Origin: Arthrobacter sp. Leaf137
GTDB taxonomy: Bacteria > Actinomycetota > Actinomycetes > Actinomycetales > Micrococcaceae
Assembly (NCBI RefSeq): GCF_001423525.1
Contig: NZ_LMOI01000002.1
Span: forward strand, 151,110 to 215,109
Length of the DNA: 64,000 bases
Direction: 5' to 3'
A program made the position numbers and the translations under genes. Of this stretch, positions 56,801 to 64,000 are shown one piece after another (within the stretch, counting starts at the first letter, position 1; the number at the start of each line of letters is the position of its first letter). The notes beneath the pieces were generated by a model. That model saw only the letters and a program-made list of their open reading frames with translations, was not told where the DNA came from and did no database searches.

Positions 56801-57472
56801 GGCACAGGAGACGGCGCCCACGACCCCTGGACCCGGGCTGTGGAACAGGCCCCCGGCGTCTGGGTTGTGGGGACGGAAAGCAACGTGGGAGCCGGTTCCG
56901 TGGCGGGCGGAGCCAGCGCGGAACCCGACAACCCGTCCCGGCCAGCAGGTGTCACGGCTGTGACCAGCACCCCGCACTACGAGCCCGCCACCGCCCAGGT
57001 CCCGCCGTCCCTCCCTGTTACTCCGGCGGCCGGACCCGCCCGCACCACCATGCCACCGGCGGCACCAGCGGGGGCGGCACCACCGGCAGCAGCACCGCCG
57101 GCAACGGCACCGCCAGCACCGGCCAGCCCACAACCGCAACAGGCCCGCGAGTACGCCATGGCGTCTTCCGCACCGGCATCAGCACCTTCGCCAGCCCTTG
57201 CAACCGCCCCGGCCACTGCCACGGCCGCGGCGACACGGCAAAGCCTCTACCAAAGGCTGTCCAACAGCCCGGAAGCCGAAGCCGGACGGGCCAAGGCTCC
57301 CGCACGGGCGGCAGCGGCGGCGGCCACTTATGTGCAGGACATTCCCAGCGCGGACGACGAAACCATCGAGGAGTCCGGCGTCTTCGGACGCGCTGCGGTG
57401 GAGCGTATTCTGGGCGGAAAGCTGATCGAAGAACGCTCGCCGGACGGCAGCCCCATAGCCCCGCGCTACTGA
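53852..57472 (+). CDS. dnaX: DNA polymerase III subunit gamma/tau
   Basis: 1206-residue clamp-loader ATPase. Walker A GPRGCGKTT (46-54), zinc Cys65/74/77/80, Walker B DEAH (129-132). Domain III ends near residue 370. About 370-600 and 700-1130 are Ala/Pro/Gln/Gly-rich disordered stretches, flanking a short folded piece (VEVLRRAWPDVLQTLSKIK) that resembles the tau C-terminal region. This is much longer than the 600-700 residues of E. coli DnaX. The GTG start is supported by leaderless -10 spacing. recR follows 73 bp downstream. Confidence 0.95.
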   Translation: MTVTTALYRRYRPDSFADVIGQEHVTGPLMTALRKNRVNHAYLFSGPRGCGKTTSARILARCLNCAEGPTDTPCGVCASCVELARGGSGSLDVIEIDAASHGGVDDARDLRERATYAPVRDRYKIFIIDEAHMVTSAGFNALLKIVEEPPEHIKFIFATTEPDKVIGTIRSRTHHYPFRLVPPEPLMAYLELLCNQENVPVAPGVLSLVIRAGGGSVRDSLSVLDQLMAGAGPNGLDYELAVALLGYTHASLLDDVVEAVAASDAATVFRAVDRVIQTGHDPRRFVEDLLERFRDLIIVQAMPESAQVILRGMPADQIARLQNQAHNLGAAELSRAADVTNTALTEMTGATSPRLHLELLCARILLPSSEQNERGIAARIDRVERRLNYSGNDAGAAAGQGASATLGAGSVPPAPAVAPISVAPLAETAGATGGQAPEFHAPAAQSPSSQGAAGRAPAEQAHTGQGQAPQAPPVQDPAAGTPEQAPTAPIPSAQPQAGPDAPSLPATGESSPRTTQGAPGAGTADGRPPLTAPRVSTNDWPVDQPGNERQPGGSPSPVQPAAGRPAPASGPAAAVQGPQGAPEQARPASSSPTQDASAPAGSAHTSHGRGDATAGTASAGSAGQNAPRVTAAPGGPAGMGDVEVLRRAWPDVLQTLSKIKRSTWALVEPNAQVSAFDGSVLTLAFATSGLAGAFGRADHSDNLRQAIHKTVGIDCQINAVAAGAGQASAEPNPKAPASQVATANQVATASQVTTASSADVAWGLAPAPTAAPAPTPTPAPAPAPADAGGRPGHNAPSPQPTRTGSSAVAAGTGAAQAAEHAEDPKPPASQDQAQGARADVPAPGSHAPGSHALGNSGAAGNASGPAPSGAGTSGSAPARSAVNSPDGSAAPSGSSAAAGGDPYATLAGDYSYSDDDWGPPRDEDAPPLEEEPPMDWAPSPAKGSKQAAASAPVSAETPGPSPAPASSPASAPSPIGEAPQRPSGTGDGAHDPWTRAVEQAPGVWVVGTESNVGAGSVAGGASAEPDNPSRPAGVTAVTSTPHYEPATAQVPPSLPVTPAAGPARTTMPPAAPAGAAPPAAAPPATAPPAPASPQPQQAREYAMASSAPASAPSPALATAPATATAAATRQSLYQRLSNSPEAEAGRAKAPARAAAAAATYVQDIPSADDETIEESGVFGRAAVERILGGKLIEERSPDGSPIAPRY
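56066..56119 (+). repeat. 18-bp tandem repeat within dnaX
   Basis: Three units of CAGGTNGCTACGGCCAR-type sequence at 56066, 56084 and 56102, encoding QVATAN/QVATAS/QVTTAS. Confidence 0.8.
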
Positions 57473-57545
57473 CGGCCGCCGGTCCGTCACGGGGGCGGCT
57501 GCGCCATGACCTGCAAAACAACCAAACCAAGCTAAAGAGGGAATT

Positions 57546-58145
57546 GTGTACGAAGGTGCGGTCCAGGAGCTTATCGACGAGCTCGGACGCCTTCCGGGAG
57601 TCGGTCCCAAGTCGGCGCAGCGGCTGGCTTTCCACATCCTTGAAGCAGATCCACAGGATATGAAGCGGCTGGTGGAAGCCATCACCACGGTCAAGGACCG
57701 GGTCAAGTTCTGCACGGTCTGCGGCAACGTCACGGAACAGGAGCTCTGCAACATCTGCCGGGACCCGCGCCGCGATCCTGCCATCATCTGCGTGGTGGAG
57801 GAGTCCAAGGATGTCCTGGCGGTGGAGCGTACGCGCTCGTTCCGCGGGCGGTATCACGTGCTGGGCGGAGCCATCAATCCGATTGCCGGCGTCGGCCCGG
57901 AACAGCTGCGCATCCGTGAGCTGCTCACCAGGCTGAACGACGGCGCCATCCAGGAAATCATCATCGCCACCGACCCCAACCTGGAAGGCGAGGCTACGGC
58001 CACCTACCTGGCGCGGATGCTCAAGACCATCGGGATTGCTGTCACCAGGTTGGCCTCCGGGCTGCCCGTTGGCGGCGACCTGGAGTATGCGGACGAGGTC
58101 ACGCTGGGCCGCGCGTTCGAAGGCCGGCGGAACGCCCTGAGCTGA
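57546..58145 (+). CDS. recR: Recombination mediator protein RecR
   Basis: 199 residues, the exact usual length. Loads RecA with RecF/RecO at gaps. N-terminal HhH region ([18 protein letters not shown]), zinc finger Cys56/59/68/71, Toprim domain from about residue 79 ([15 protein letters not shown]), and a C-terminal [17 protein letters not shown] segment. GTG start with AGAGGGAA upstream. Conserved dnaX-recR order. Confidence 0.97.
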   Translation: MYEGAVQELIDELGRLPGVGPKSAQRLAFHILEADPQDMKRLVEAITTVKDRVKFCTVCGNVTEQELCNICRDPRRDPAIICVVEESKDVLAVERTRSFRGRYHVLGGAINPIAGVGPEQLRIRELLTRLNDGAIQEIIIATDPNLEGEATATYLARMLKTIGIAVTRLASGLPVGGDLEYADEVTLGRAFEGRRNALS

Positions 58146-58201
58146 CCCAGGCATCAGGGCCGGAACCCCGGGTTCCAGCCAGCGCAGAGCGCCAGTCCCT
58201 G

Positions 58202-59326
58202 TCAGGCAGGCGGATGACGGCGGGACGCCGCCACGTGCGCGCCACCCAGCAGGGCACCGGTCAAGCCAGCCTGCAGCAGGAGGCCAGCCGCTGCGAGGGG
58301 CGTCCGCGGCGAATCCATGCTCCTCGGTTCCCCGTTGACGCACGGAACCCTGGGGCCGTCGGCCGCGGCCTGCAGTTCCGCCGAAAGCCAGCCGGGCAGC
58401 TCCTGCCCTGCCCCCGGTGCACCGGCCAGCATCGTCAACACCACAATGGGGCTCACAGCCGGCAGCCACATGATCCGCTCCGTGTGGTAACCCTCAACAG
58501 TTCCGGCCGGGACCTGCGAGCACTCGTAGGCAACGGGAGTCCCGTCTGCTGCCCGGTGCACGTTCAGGGCCACCGTAACCGGTTCTTCGGAGCGGACGGC
58601 AGGCACCAGCAGGGCACCGGCAACCAGGGTCCCCGCCACGATGAACAGGCCCAGCGCCCAACCCACCACCCTCGCCAGGCCAGGGCGACCCACCAGGGCG
58701 GACACCGCAACACCCATGGCACCGAACAGGGTCCCTTCCACGGCCGCCAGTCCTGACGCGGTGACGGCAACGGATCCTGGACCACCGGCAGCCGCTGCCT
58801 GAATGAGGAGACTGACCAGGACCAACACTGCGAACACCAGGCCCTGCAGGGCCGTGACAAGCACGGCGGGAAGAAACCCCCCATAAGGCTCCCCGGTCGA
58901 GGCTCGCCGCAGCTGGCAAGCCATGCCCCAGTGCATCCCCACCAGCGCCGCCGCAGCCGGAAGCAGCGAGGACGCAAGTACGTAAATCAGCAACGCAGCA
59001 GGAACCGAGCCGGACTGTTCGCCTTCCGCGGCGGCCGACACCCACACCAGGCCTGCGGCGACGGCCCACGTCGCACACGCCGCGCCCACCGCAACGGCCC
59101 AAAAGCGAAGCGAAGCAACACTCACCCGCCACGCCACGACTGCCCCTGGCACCGCCGCCCGGAACCCCGGACCGGCCGTACGCCCGCCGTCGTCGGCGTC
59201 ATCGGCATTATCCCGTGCACCTGGGGATCCGGCAGGATCCGTGCCCGGCTGGCCAGCGTCCCGGCCGATCGGCTCAAAGAATGGCTCCGGCGCGGGATTT
59301 CCGGAAGGTTGCCGCTGATCGGGCAT
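58202..59326 (-). CDS. ABC exporter membrane subunit, diverged paralogue of the neighbouring permease
   Basis: 374 residues with about 6-8 hydrophobic segments after a Pro/Asp-rich cytosolic N-terminus. No family is recognised directly, but the extracytoplasmic part matches the permease upstream. YHTERIMWLPAVSPIVVL parallels MHTERVAWTLAMNPFVVV, and a PCVNG...TPLAAAGLLLQ stretch parallels PCANG...TPLWPLGLGLQ. A Cys precedes the HTER in both. It is third in the ABC operon. Start 59326 is favoured over a TTG at 59407. Confidence 0.7.
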   Translation of the reverse strand: MPDQRQPSGNPAPEPFFEPIGRDAGQPGTDPAGSPGARDNADDADDGGRTAGPGFRAAVPGAVVAWRVSVASLRFWAVAVGAACATWAVAAGLVWVSAAAEGEQSGSVPAALLIYVLASSLLPAAAALVGMHWGMACQLRRASTGEPYGGFLPAVLVTALQGLVFAVLVLVSLLIQAAAAGGPGSVAVTASGLAAVEGTLFGAMGVAVSALVGRPGLARVVGWALGLFIVAGTLVAGALLVPAVRSEEPVTVALNVHRAADGTPVAYECSQVPAGTVEGYHTERIMWLPAVSPIVVLTMLAGAPGAGQELPGWLSAELQAAADGPRVPCVNGEPRSMDSPRTPLAAAGLLLQAGLTGALLGGAHVAASRRHPPA

Positions 59327-59501
59327 GTCGGGTCCGCCTTCCCTGGACAGGCCCCAGCCCCGGAAGCGACCGGCGGTTGCCGGCCAATTGAGTTTGCGCT
59401 GGTTCAATCGTGGGATACCGGCTCCGGGCTGTCCAGATCCCGACGGGCCGAACCTCGAAACGTCCCTCCCGGCGGCGTCAGGTTCAGCCCCGCCGGCAGG
59501 C

Positions 59502-60635
59502 TCAGGCGATGCGGGTCCCGCGGGGCAGCTTGCGGACGGGCGTCCGGAGCGAACGCCAGCCGAGCCACATCAGGAGCCCGGACAGCACGAGCTGGAGACC
59601 GAGGCCCAGCGGCCACAGCGGGGTCTTTTGTCCCAAGTATGTGGGCTGGACCTTGCCGTTGGCGCACGGCGTGGTCCCCTCCGGCCCGGCCATGGCCTGG
59701 CGGGCTGCCTGGCTGATGCCTTCGATCGCACCGATGGACGTGAAGTTCTGCCGCGCCGTCCTGTCCGGATACGGAATAGCGTCCGCCACCACTACGAAGG
59801 GATTCATGGCAAGCGTCCAGGCCACCCGCTCGGTATGCATGGCGGACTGTTCCCGAAGGGGTCCGGCACAGGTGTAGCCGGCGTCCATGGGCTCTGACTG
59901 CAGCGGCGCGTAGGCACGGTACTGCGGGTTGTTGGCCAGCGCCGTGCCCTGGGTCAGCCCGGTGCCCAGCCCAAAGGAGATAAGGGTGCCCACCACCAGG
60001 CCGGCCACCGCCAGGTAGGTCACCACAATGGAAAACAGCGGGCGCCCGGCCAGTGCGGAAATCCCGACGCCAATGGCGCACACAATGCCCACCTCAACGG
60101 CCAGCATCACCAGCGATACCAGTATGTACGCGGGAGTCAGGCCGCCCAGGGCCACGCCAATTACCAGGAAAGGGGTACTGGCCACCAGGAACGCCAGGGC
60201 AGCAGCCCAGGCCGCGACAAACTTGCCCCAAAGGATCTGGCCCGGTTCCAGCAGCGTGACTTGGAGGATAGCCAAGGTACCGCCCGCCCGGTCACCGTTC
60301 ACCGCGTTGGCAGACAGTGCCGGCGCCACCAGCAGCGCGAACAGCAGGACGAACGCCAGCACCACTTCAAAAATCAGAGACCCCGGGCCGGTGGATCCTG
60401 CTCCGGATACGTCACCGAAGTCGCGCTGGAAGGCATTCGAGGCGCTCCAGCTTGCCCACGTCAGCCAGGTCACCAGTCCGGTCAGGGCGAACCAGATGGC
60501 CAGCATGATGTACCAGCCGCGGGACCGGAGCCGCTGTTTCAGCTCCAGGGCCACCACATGCCCGATCCCCGCCATGTAGGGGCCGGGCGCTCCGCGGTGG
60601 GCAGATCCTTCCCGGTTTTCCGTCATGCTGCTCAT
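59502..60635 (-). CDS. ABC transporter permease (ABC-2 type)
   Basis: 377 residues, six-helix ABC-2 permease: a helix after GWYIMLAIWFALTG, FEVVLAFVLLFALLVAPALS, then the EGDRAGGT-like NGDRAGGTLAILQVTLL loop. A large extracytoplasmic loop near 245-330 contains HTERVAW and PCANG motifs, shared with the third gene. Its start overlaps the ATPase stop by 4 bp. Export substrate unknown. Confidence 0.85.
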   Translation of the reverse strand: MSSMTENREGSAHRGAPGPYMAGIGHVVALELKQRLRSRGWYIMLAIWFALTGLVTWLTWASWSASNAFQRDFGDVSGAGSTGPGSLIFEVVLAFVLLFALLVAPALSANAVNGDRAGGTLAILQVTLLEPGQILWGKFVAAWAAALAFLVASTPFLVIGVALGGLTPAYILVSLVMLAVEVGIVCAIGVGISALAGRPLFSIVVTYLAVAGLVVGTLISFGLGTGLTQGTALANNPQYRAYAPLQSEPMDAGYTCAGPLREQSAMHTERVAWTLAMNPFVVVADAIPYPDRTARQNFTSIGAIEGISQAARQAMAGPEGTTPCANGKVQPTYLGQKTPLWPLGLGLQLVLSGLLMWLGWRSLRTPVRKLPRGTRIA

Positions 60636-61591
60636 CGCCGTTCCCCCTCGAGGTTCATGTAGGTCTCCTCCAACGCGCCGACGGCCGGGGCAAAGGAACG
60701 GATTCCGACGCCGGCGAGCACCAGGTCGCGCAGGAGCCGCTCCGCCCCGACCTCGTTGTGCAGAACGAGGCTGACGCCCGGCCGGCGGCCTTCCTCCCGG
60801 CGGAATTCGAGCCCCAGCCGCGCCAGTTCCGCGGCGAGCGCAGTTGTATCGGCCGCCGTAATCGCATAACGGCGGCCAGCGGCGGCCGCCTCCTCGGTGG
60901 TTTGCTGCCGGACGGTGCGTCCGTTGTTGACGAACACCGCACCGTCCGCGATCTCATCCAGTTCGCTGAGGACGTGCGAGGACACCACAACGGCTTTTCC
61001 TTCGGCGGCGAGTTGCCGGAGCGTGGTCCGCAGCTCAACGCGGGAACCCGGGTCCAGGCCTGAAGCTGGCTCGTCCAGGAGCAGCACCGATGGATCGTGG
61101 ATGAGCGCGCGCGCAAGGCTCAGCCGCTGCTGCTGCCCCCGGGACAGGACCCGGGCGGGCTGGTCGGCGAGGCCTGTCAGCCGGACACGCTCCAGCATCT
61201 CCGTGACCCGCGGAGCGATCCCGGACGCGGGTAGCCGGTAGAACCTGGCCATCTGGGTCAGGATCTCCCGGGCAGTCAGCGATTCCCACACTCCCAGGGT
61301 GTCCGGCATCCAGCCCAGCCGGCTCCGGACCTCCGCGCGGTTCCGGACGGGGTCCAGGCCGCCAACAGTGATGGTGCCCTGGTCCGGGGCCAGCAGCGAG
61401 GCAAGCATGAGCAGCAGGGTGGTCTTTCCTGCACCATTGGGGCCGATGAGTGCCGTAACCTTGCCCGCCGGGGCGTGGAAGTCCATATGGTCCACCGCGC
61501 GGACAGTGCCGAAGCTGCGGCTCACCCCCTGGGCCGTGATTCCGCCGTCGGGAACCTGCTGCCCGCCGGGCTGTTCCGAAATTATTGCCAT
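60632..61591 (-). CDS. ABC transporter ATP-binding protein
   Basis: 319 residues. Walker A GPNGAGKTT (50-58), Walker B LLLDEP (about 170-175), H-loop SSHVLSE. The signature is LSRGQ (149-153) where LSGGQ is usual. DrrA/CcmA-type exporter ATPase. First gene of a minus-strand operon with two membrane subunits, inserted between recR and lysC. Confidence 0.92.
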   Translation of the reverse strand: MAIISEQPGGQQVPDGGITAQGVSRSFGTVRAVDHMDFHAPAGKVTALIGPNGAGKTTLLLMLASLLAPDQGTITVGGLDPVRNRAEVRSRLGWMPDTLGVWESLTAREILTQMARFYRLPASGIAPRVTEMLERVRLTGLADQPARVLSRGQQQRLSLARALIHDPSVLLLDEPASGLDPGSRVELRTTLRQLAAEGKAVVVSSHVLSELDEIADGAVFVNNGRTVRQQTTEEAAAAGRRYAITAADTTALAAELARLGLEFRREEGRRPGVSLVLHNEVGAERLLRDLVLAGVGIRSFAPAVGALEETYMNLEGERR

Positions 61592-61797
61592 CGTGTGCGC
61601 ACCTGTCCCCCACAGTATTGCTGCGTGCTGATCCTCCGAGCGTACGCCAGCGGATATGGCCGGGATGTCGTCCTCCGTGCTGAGATTCGGTCACAATTCA
61701 GCGGCGCGGTACGGGCGGCGATAAACTGTCGGAGGATGCCGGGCCGCCCCGCTGCCTGGCTTCCGAAAATCCCATTGATCCGATGAAGGTATGCGCC

Positions 61798-63156
61798 ATG
61801 AGTACGCCCACTACCGAAGTGCACAACGCGACGCAGCCGCAGGGCCTGCAGGCCGGCGGTGCGGTAACCAAACAACTCATCGTGCAGAAGTTCGGCGGGT
61901 CCTCCGTGGCGGACGCTGACGGCATTAAGCGTGTGGCCGCCAGGGTGGTAAACGCCCAGCAGGCCGGCAACGAGGTTGTTGTGGTGGTCTCCGCCATGGG
62001 CGACACCACCGACGAACTCCTGGACCTCGCCGCCCAGGTCACCGATTCCGCCCCTGCCCGCGAAATGGACATGCTGCTCTCCGCCGGCGAACGTATCTCA
62101 ATGGCCCTGCTGGCCATGGCCATCAACAAACTCGGCGCGTCCGCGCAGTCCTTTACCGGGTCGCAGGCCGGCATGATCACCGATGGCATCCACGGCAAGG
62201 CCCGCATCATCGACGTGGACCCCCACCGCATCCGCACCGCGCTGGACAAGGAAAACATCGCCATTGTGGCCGGTTTCCAGGGCATGAGCCGGAGCACCAA
62301 CGAAATCACCACCCTGGGCCGGGGCGGGTCGGACACCACCGCGGTGGCCCTGGCTGCTGCACTGGAAGCTGACGTCTGCGAGATCTACACGGATGTGGAC
62401 GGCATCTACACGGCCGATCCCCGGGTTGTCCCGTCTGCCCAGAAGATCGACACCATTTCCAGCGAGGAGATGCTGGAGCTTGCAGCGTCCGGCGCCAAGA
62501 TCCTGCATCTCCGGTGCGTCGAGTATGCCCGCCGATTCGGCGTGCCCCTTCACGTTCGTTCCTCATTCAGCCAGCACGAAGGCACCTGGGTCATCCCCAG
62601 CGCCGAAGACAAGATCACCACTCAAGAGGGAGTTGCCTTGGAGCAGCCAATCATCTCCGGCGTTGCGCACGACCGCTCGGAAGCCAAGGTCACCGTTGTG
62701 GGCGTTCCGGACATCCCGGGCAAGGCCGCCGCTATTTTCCAGGTCATCGCCGATGCCCATTCCAACATCGACATGATCGTCCAGAACGTGTCTACCCACG
62801 GAACCGGCAAGACCGACATTTCGTTCACGCTTCCCATCGTTGAGGGCGCCGATGCCCTTGCGGCCCTGCACGCCGCGCAGGACAAGATCGGCTTCGAAAC
62901 CATCGAATACAACGAGCAGATCGGCAAGCTCTCCCTGATCGGCGCCGGCATGCGGTCCCACCCGGGCGTCTCGGCCACCTTCTTCAAGGCGCTGTCCGAC
63001 GCCGGCATCAACATCAACATGATTTCCACATCGGAAATCAGGATCTCCGTAGTCACCCATGCAGACCTGCTGGACGAGGCTGTGCGCGTCATCCACAATG
63101 CGTTCGAGCTGGACAGCGACAACGAAGCCACCGTGTATGGCGGCACCGGCCGCTGA
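61798..63156 (+). CDS. lysC: Aspartate kinase
   Basis: 452 residues. First step of the aspartate family pathway (lysine, threonine, methionine, diaminopimelate). Kinase domain starts with KFGGSSV (31-37), then [20 protein letters not shown] and [12 protein letters not shown]. Two ACT domains follow from about residue 285 ([18 protein letters not shown]). Their sequence closely parallels C. glutamicum LysC, so feedback inhibition is likely. Start 61798 has GAAGG 8 nt upstream; 61783 is an alternative. The gene carries a nested start at 62638. Confidence 0.96.
   Translation: MSTPTTEVHNATQPQGLQAGGAVTKQLIVQKFGGSSVADADGIKRVAARVVNAQQAGNEVVVVVSAMGDTTDELLDLAAQVTDSAPAREMDMLLSAGERISMALLAMAINKLGASAQSFTGSQAGMITDGIHGKARIIDVDPHRIRTALDKENIAIVAGFQGMSRSTNEITTLGRGGSDTTAVALAAALEADVCEIYTDVDGIYTADPRVVPSAQKIDTISSEEMLELAASGAKILHLRCVEYARRFGVPLHVRSSFSQHEGTWVIPSAEDKITTQEGVALEQPIISGVAHDRSEAKVTVVGVPDIPGKAAAIFQVIADAHSNIDMIVQNVSTHGTGKTDISFTLPIVEGADALAALHAAQDKIGFETIEYNEQIGKLSLIGAGMRSHPGVSATFFKALSDAGININMISTSEIRISVVTHADLLDEAVRVIHNAFELDSDNEATVYGGTGR
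62624..62640 (+). promoter_or_regulatory. Internal ribosome binding site and TTG start for the aspartokinase beta subunit
   Basis: AAGAGGGAG (62624-62632) lies 5 nt before an in-frame TTG (62638), codon 281 of lysC. The product, [18 protein letters not shown]..., of 172 residues would be the ACT-domain beta subunit. In C. glutamicum the beta subunit begins at the equivalent place. Confidence 0.75.
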
Positions 63157-63177
63157 CAGCCGCAGGCAGACAAAAAG

Positions 63178-63220
63178 CCGGGCCGCTTTCCATGATTCAT
63201 GGAAAGCGGCCCGGTTTTTT
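63178..63220. terminator. Strong bidirectional intrinsic terminator
   Basis: CCGGGCCGCTTTCCATG pairs with CATGGAAAGCGGCCCGG around a 3-nt loop, with TTTTTT after it and AAAAA (63172-63176) before it. It ends lysC transcription and the opposing small gene. Confidence 0.93.
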
Positions 63221-63257
63221 CATGCTGTGCGGCTTGGGACCTGAATGCCGGAAGGGT

Positions 63258-63473
63258 TCAGCTTTCCCGTTCCAGGTCTTCCCGCCGGACGGCGTAGTGG
63301 TGGCCTGTTGAGTCGGTTTCCACCACGAAGTGCGCAAGGTCCTCCTCGGAGGCCTGCTCGAAATCGTCGTGCCTGTGGATCACCGGAGTATCGGCATCAA
63401 GCCGGGTCGCTGGACCGAAGAAGAAGCGGAGCCGGTCCGTCATGCTCATGAATCCGCTGAGTACGTGTGCCAC
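63258..63473 (-). CDS. Small acidic protein of unknown function
   Basis: 71 residues, unrecognised. Sequence DDFEQASEEDLAHFVVETDS, HHYAVRREDLERES suggests a compact beta/helix protein with a charged end. GTG start with a GGGGGTGG stretch upstream. A later ATG (63449 or 63443) is possible. Faces lysC across the terminator. Confidence 0.55.
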   Translation of the reverse strand: MAHVLSGFMSMTDRLRFFFGPATRLDADTPVIHRHDDFEQASEEDLAHFVVETDSTGHHYAVRREDLERES

Positions 63474-63632
63474 TGTTTTCCACCCCCTTCCCCGGTGCGA
63501 GGAAATGAGCCATTGGCTCCACCCGGGAGCCGGTGCCCCTCATTTTACGCCGGGGACGGGCAAAAAGCTCCGGGATACCGGCGTTCCGGCGGGAAGCAGC
63601 GGCCGGTCAGTTGGACGGGGGCCGCGGGCCGA

Positions 63633-63875
63633 TCAGCGCAGGGATTTGTCGCCCGGGTCCTTCGGCACCACGTAGGTGCTTCCGTCCGGCCGGGTGATGG
63701 TCTCCCATTGCTGGCTTTCGGCCTGGCGCTGTTCAAGGAGCCGGCGGTTTTCCTCGGTCATGGCGTGTCCGAGGGCGGAACGGTTGGCCGGCCCGAAGAC
63801 TGCCCGCAATTTGCCGGTGGCCCGCATGAACCGCTGGGAAGCATTGCCCCTGTCTTCAGTGTTGCGCCTGGCCAT
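63633..63875 (-). CDS. Small basic protein of unknown function
   Basis: 80 residues. Basic N-terminal half (MARRNTEDRGNASQRFMRAT) and a WETITRPDGSTYVVPKDP end. No match recognised. GGAAGGAAAG precedes the ATG at 63875. It may belong to a unit with the gene below. Confidence 0.6.
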   Translation of the reverse strand: MARRNTEDRGNASQRFMRATGKLRAVFGPANRSALGHAMTEENRRLLEQRQAESQQWETITRPDGSTYVVPKDPGDKSLR

Positions 63876-63923
63876 GAACTTTCCTTCCATCTGACATCCT
63901 GCCTACCGAAAGTGTACGCTAAT

Positions 63924-63939
63924 TATTAGTGCACTAATA
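63924..63939. promoter_or_regulatory. Perfect 16-bp palindrome, candidate operator
   Basis: TATTAGTGCACTAATA equals its own reverse complement. It ends 12 bp before the ATG of the truncated last gene and overlaps an AT-rich promoter-like stretch. Confidence 0.6.
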
Positions 63940-63951
63940 GTTGGAGGACCG

Positions 63952-64000
63952 ATGACCACCGCAGCCGCCCCGGACGCCCGCGAAGACGACCTGCTCCTGG
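63952..64000 (+). CDS. Start of a gene cut by the right edge
   Basis: GGAGGACCG precedes an ATG and the frame MTTAAAPDAREDDLLL runs to the window end (16 codons). The palindrome just upstream is typical of an autoregulated MarR-type gene, but nothing in the visible protein settles it. Confidence 0.5.
   Translation, partial: MTTAAAPDAREDDLLL

Noticed and set aside
61600-61797. Search for a lysine riboswitch upstream of lysC
   Set aside because: The roughly 200-bp leader shows no recognisable aptamer core, and actinobacterial lysC is not usually controlled this way.

Overview
The window is high-GC, gene-dense chromosomal DNA from an actinobacterium. The best guess is a Micrococcaceae member of the Arthrobacter/Pseudarthrobacter type. 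This rests on GC-rich codon use, frequent GTG/TTG starts, many apparently leaderless promoters, a RamB-like regulator next to the glyoxylate genes, LytR_C and MpaB/DUF2236 proteins, a small SRP RNA just upstream of dnaX, and a long Ala/Pro-rich DnaX tail. There is no phage, plasmid, insertion sequence or CRISPR array.

Layout. 1-6.5 kb: PEP carboxylase (cut by the left edge), an F420-type reductase, a DUF1684 protein, and an acyl-CoA dehydrogenase/SDR operon. 6.6-14 kb: a GH76 protein, an fbpABC-type ferric iron ABC importer under a DtxR/IdeR-like iron box, and a membrane-anchored GH32 fructan hydrolase. 14-23.5 kb: small housekeeping and unknown genes, Tgt with a YhhQ/VUT-type transporter (queuosine salvage), a TetR/epimerase/membrane-protein operon, and a PdxK/ThiD-type kinase ending in a 20-bp perfect hairpin. 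23.5-31.4 kb: pyruvate:quinone oxidoreductase, a TetR/small-membrane-protein pair with paired operators, an MHS-family permease, and a divergent two-component system with a TAXI-type binding lipoprotein. 31.4-37 kb: the glyoxylate shunt (RamB-like regulator, aceA, aceB) bordered by two copies of a four-box palindromic repeat. 37-50.4 kb: an MFS permease, a D-2-hydroxyacid dehydrogenase, a GNAT, a GT4 plus glycoside debranching enzyme pair, a DsbA-like protein, a TetR, a LytR_C/ParB-like pair, a HAD, a Stealth protein, a metallophosphoesterase and a glutathione peroxidase. 50.4-64 kb: an M23 peptidase with a Pro/Thr tail, an MpaB-type protein, tRNA-Ser(GGA), SRP RNA, dnaX, recR, a three-gene ABC exporter, lysC with a nested beta-subunit start, two small genes, and the first 16 codons of a gene behind a perfect 16-bp palindrome.

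How it works together. PEP carboxylase, isocitrate lyase, malate synthase, pyruvate oxidase, the MHS permease and the TAXI/two-component module point to a flexible aerobic metabolism of organic acids and acetate. Iron uptake and the short-chain acyl-CoA genes carry visible operator-like sites. dnaX, recR and lysC keep a neighbourhood typical of actinobacteria, here interrupted by an oppositely oriented ABC exporter. The items most worth following up are the four-box repeat family, the two-component/TAXI/permease module, the paralogous membrane pair in the exporter, and the leaderless start pattern.
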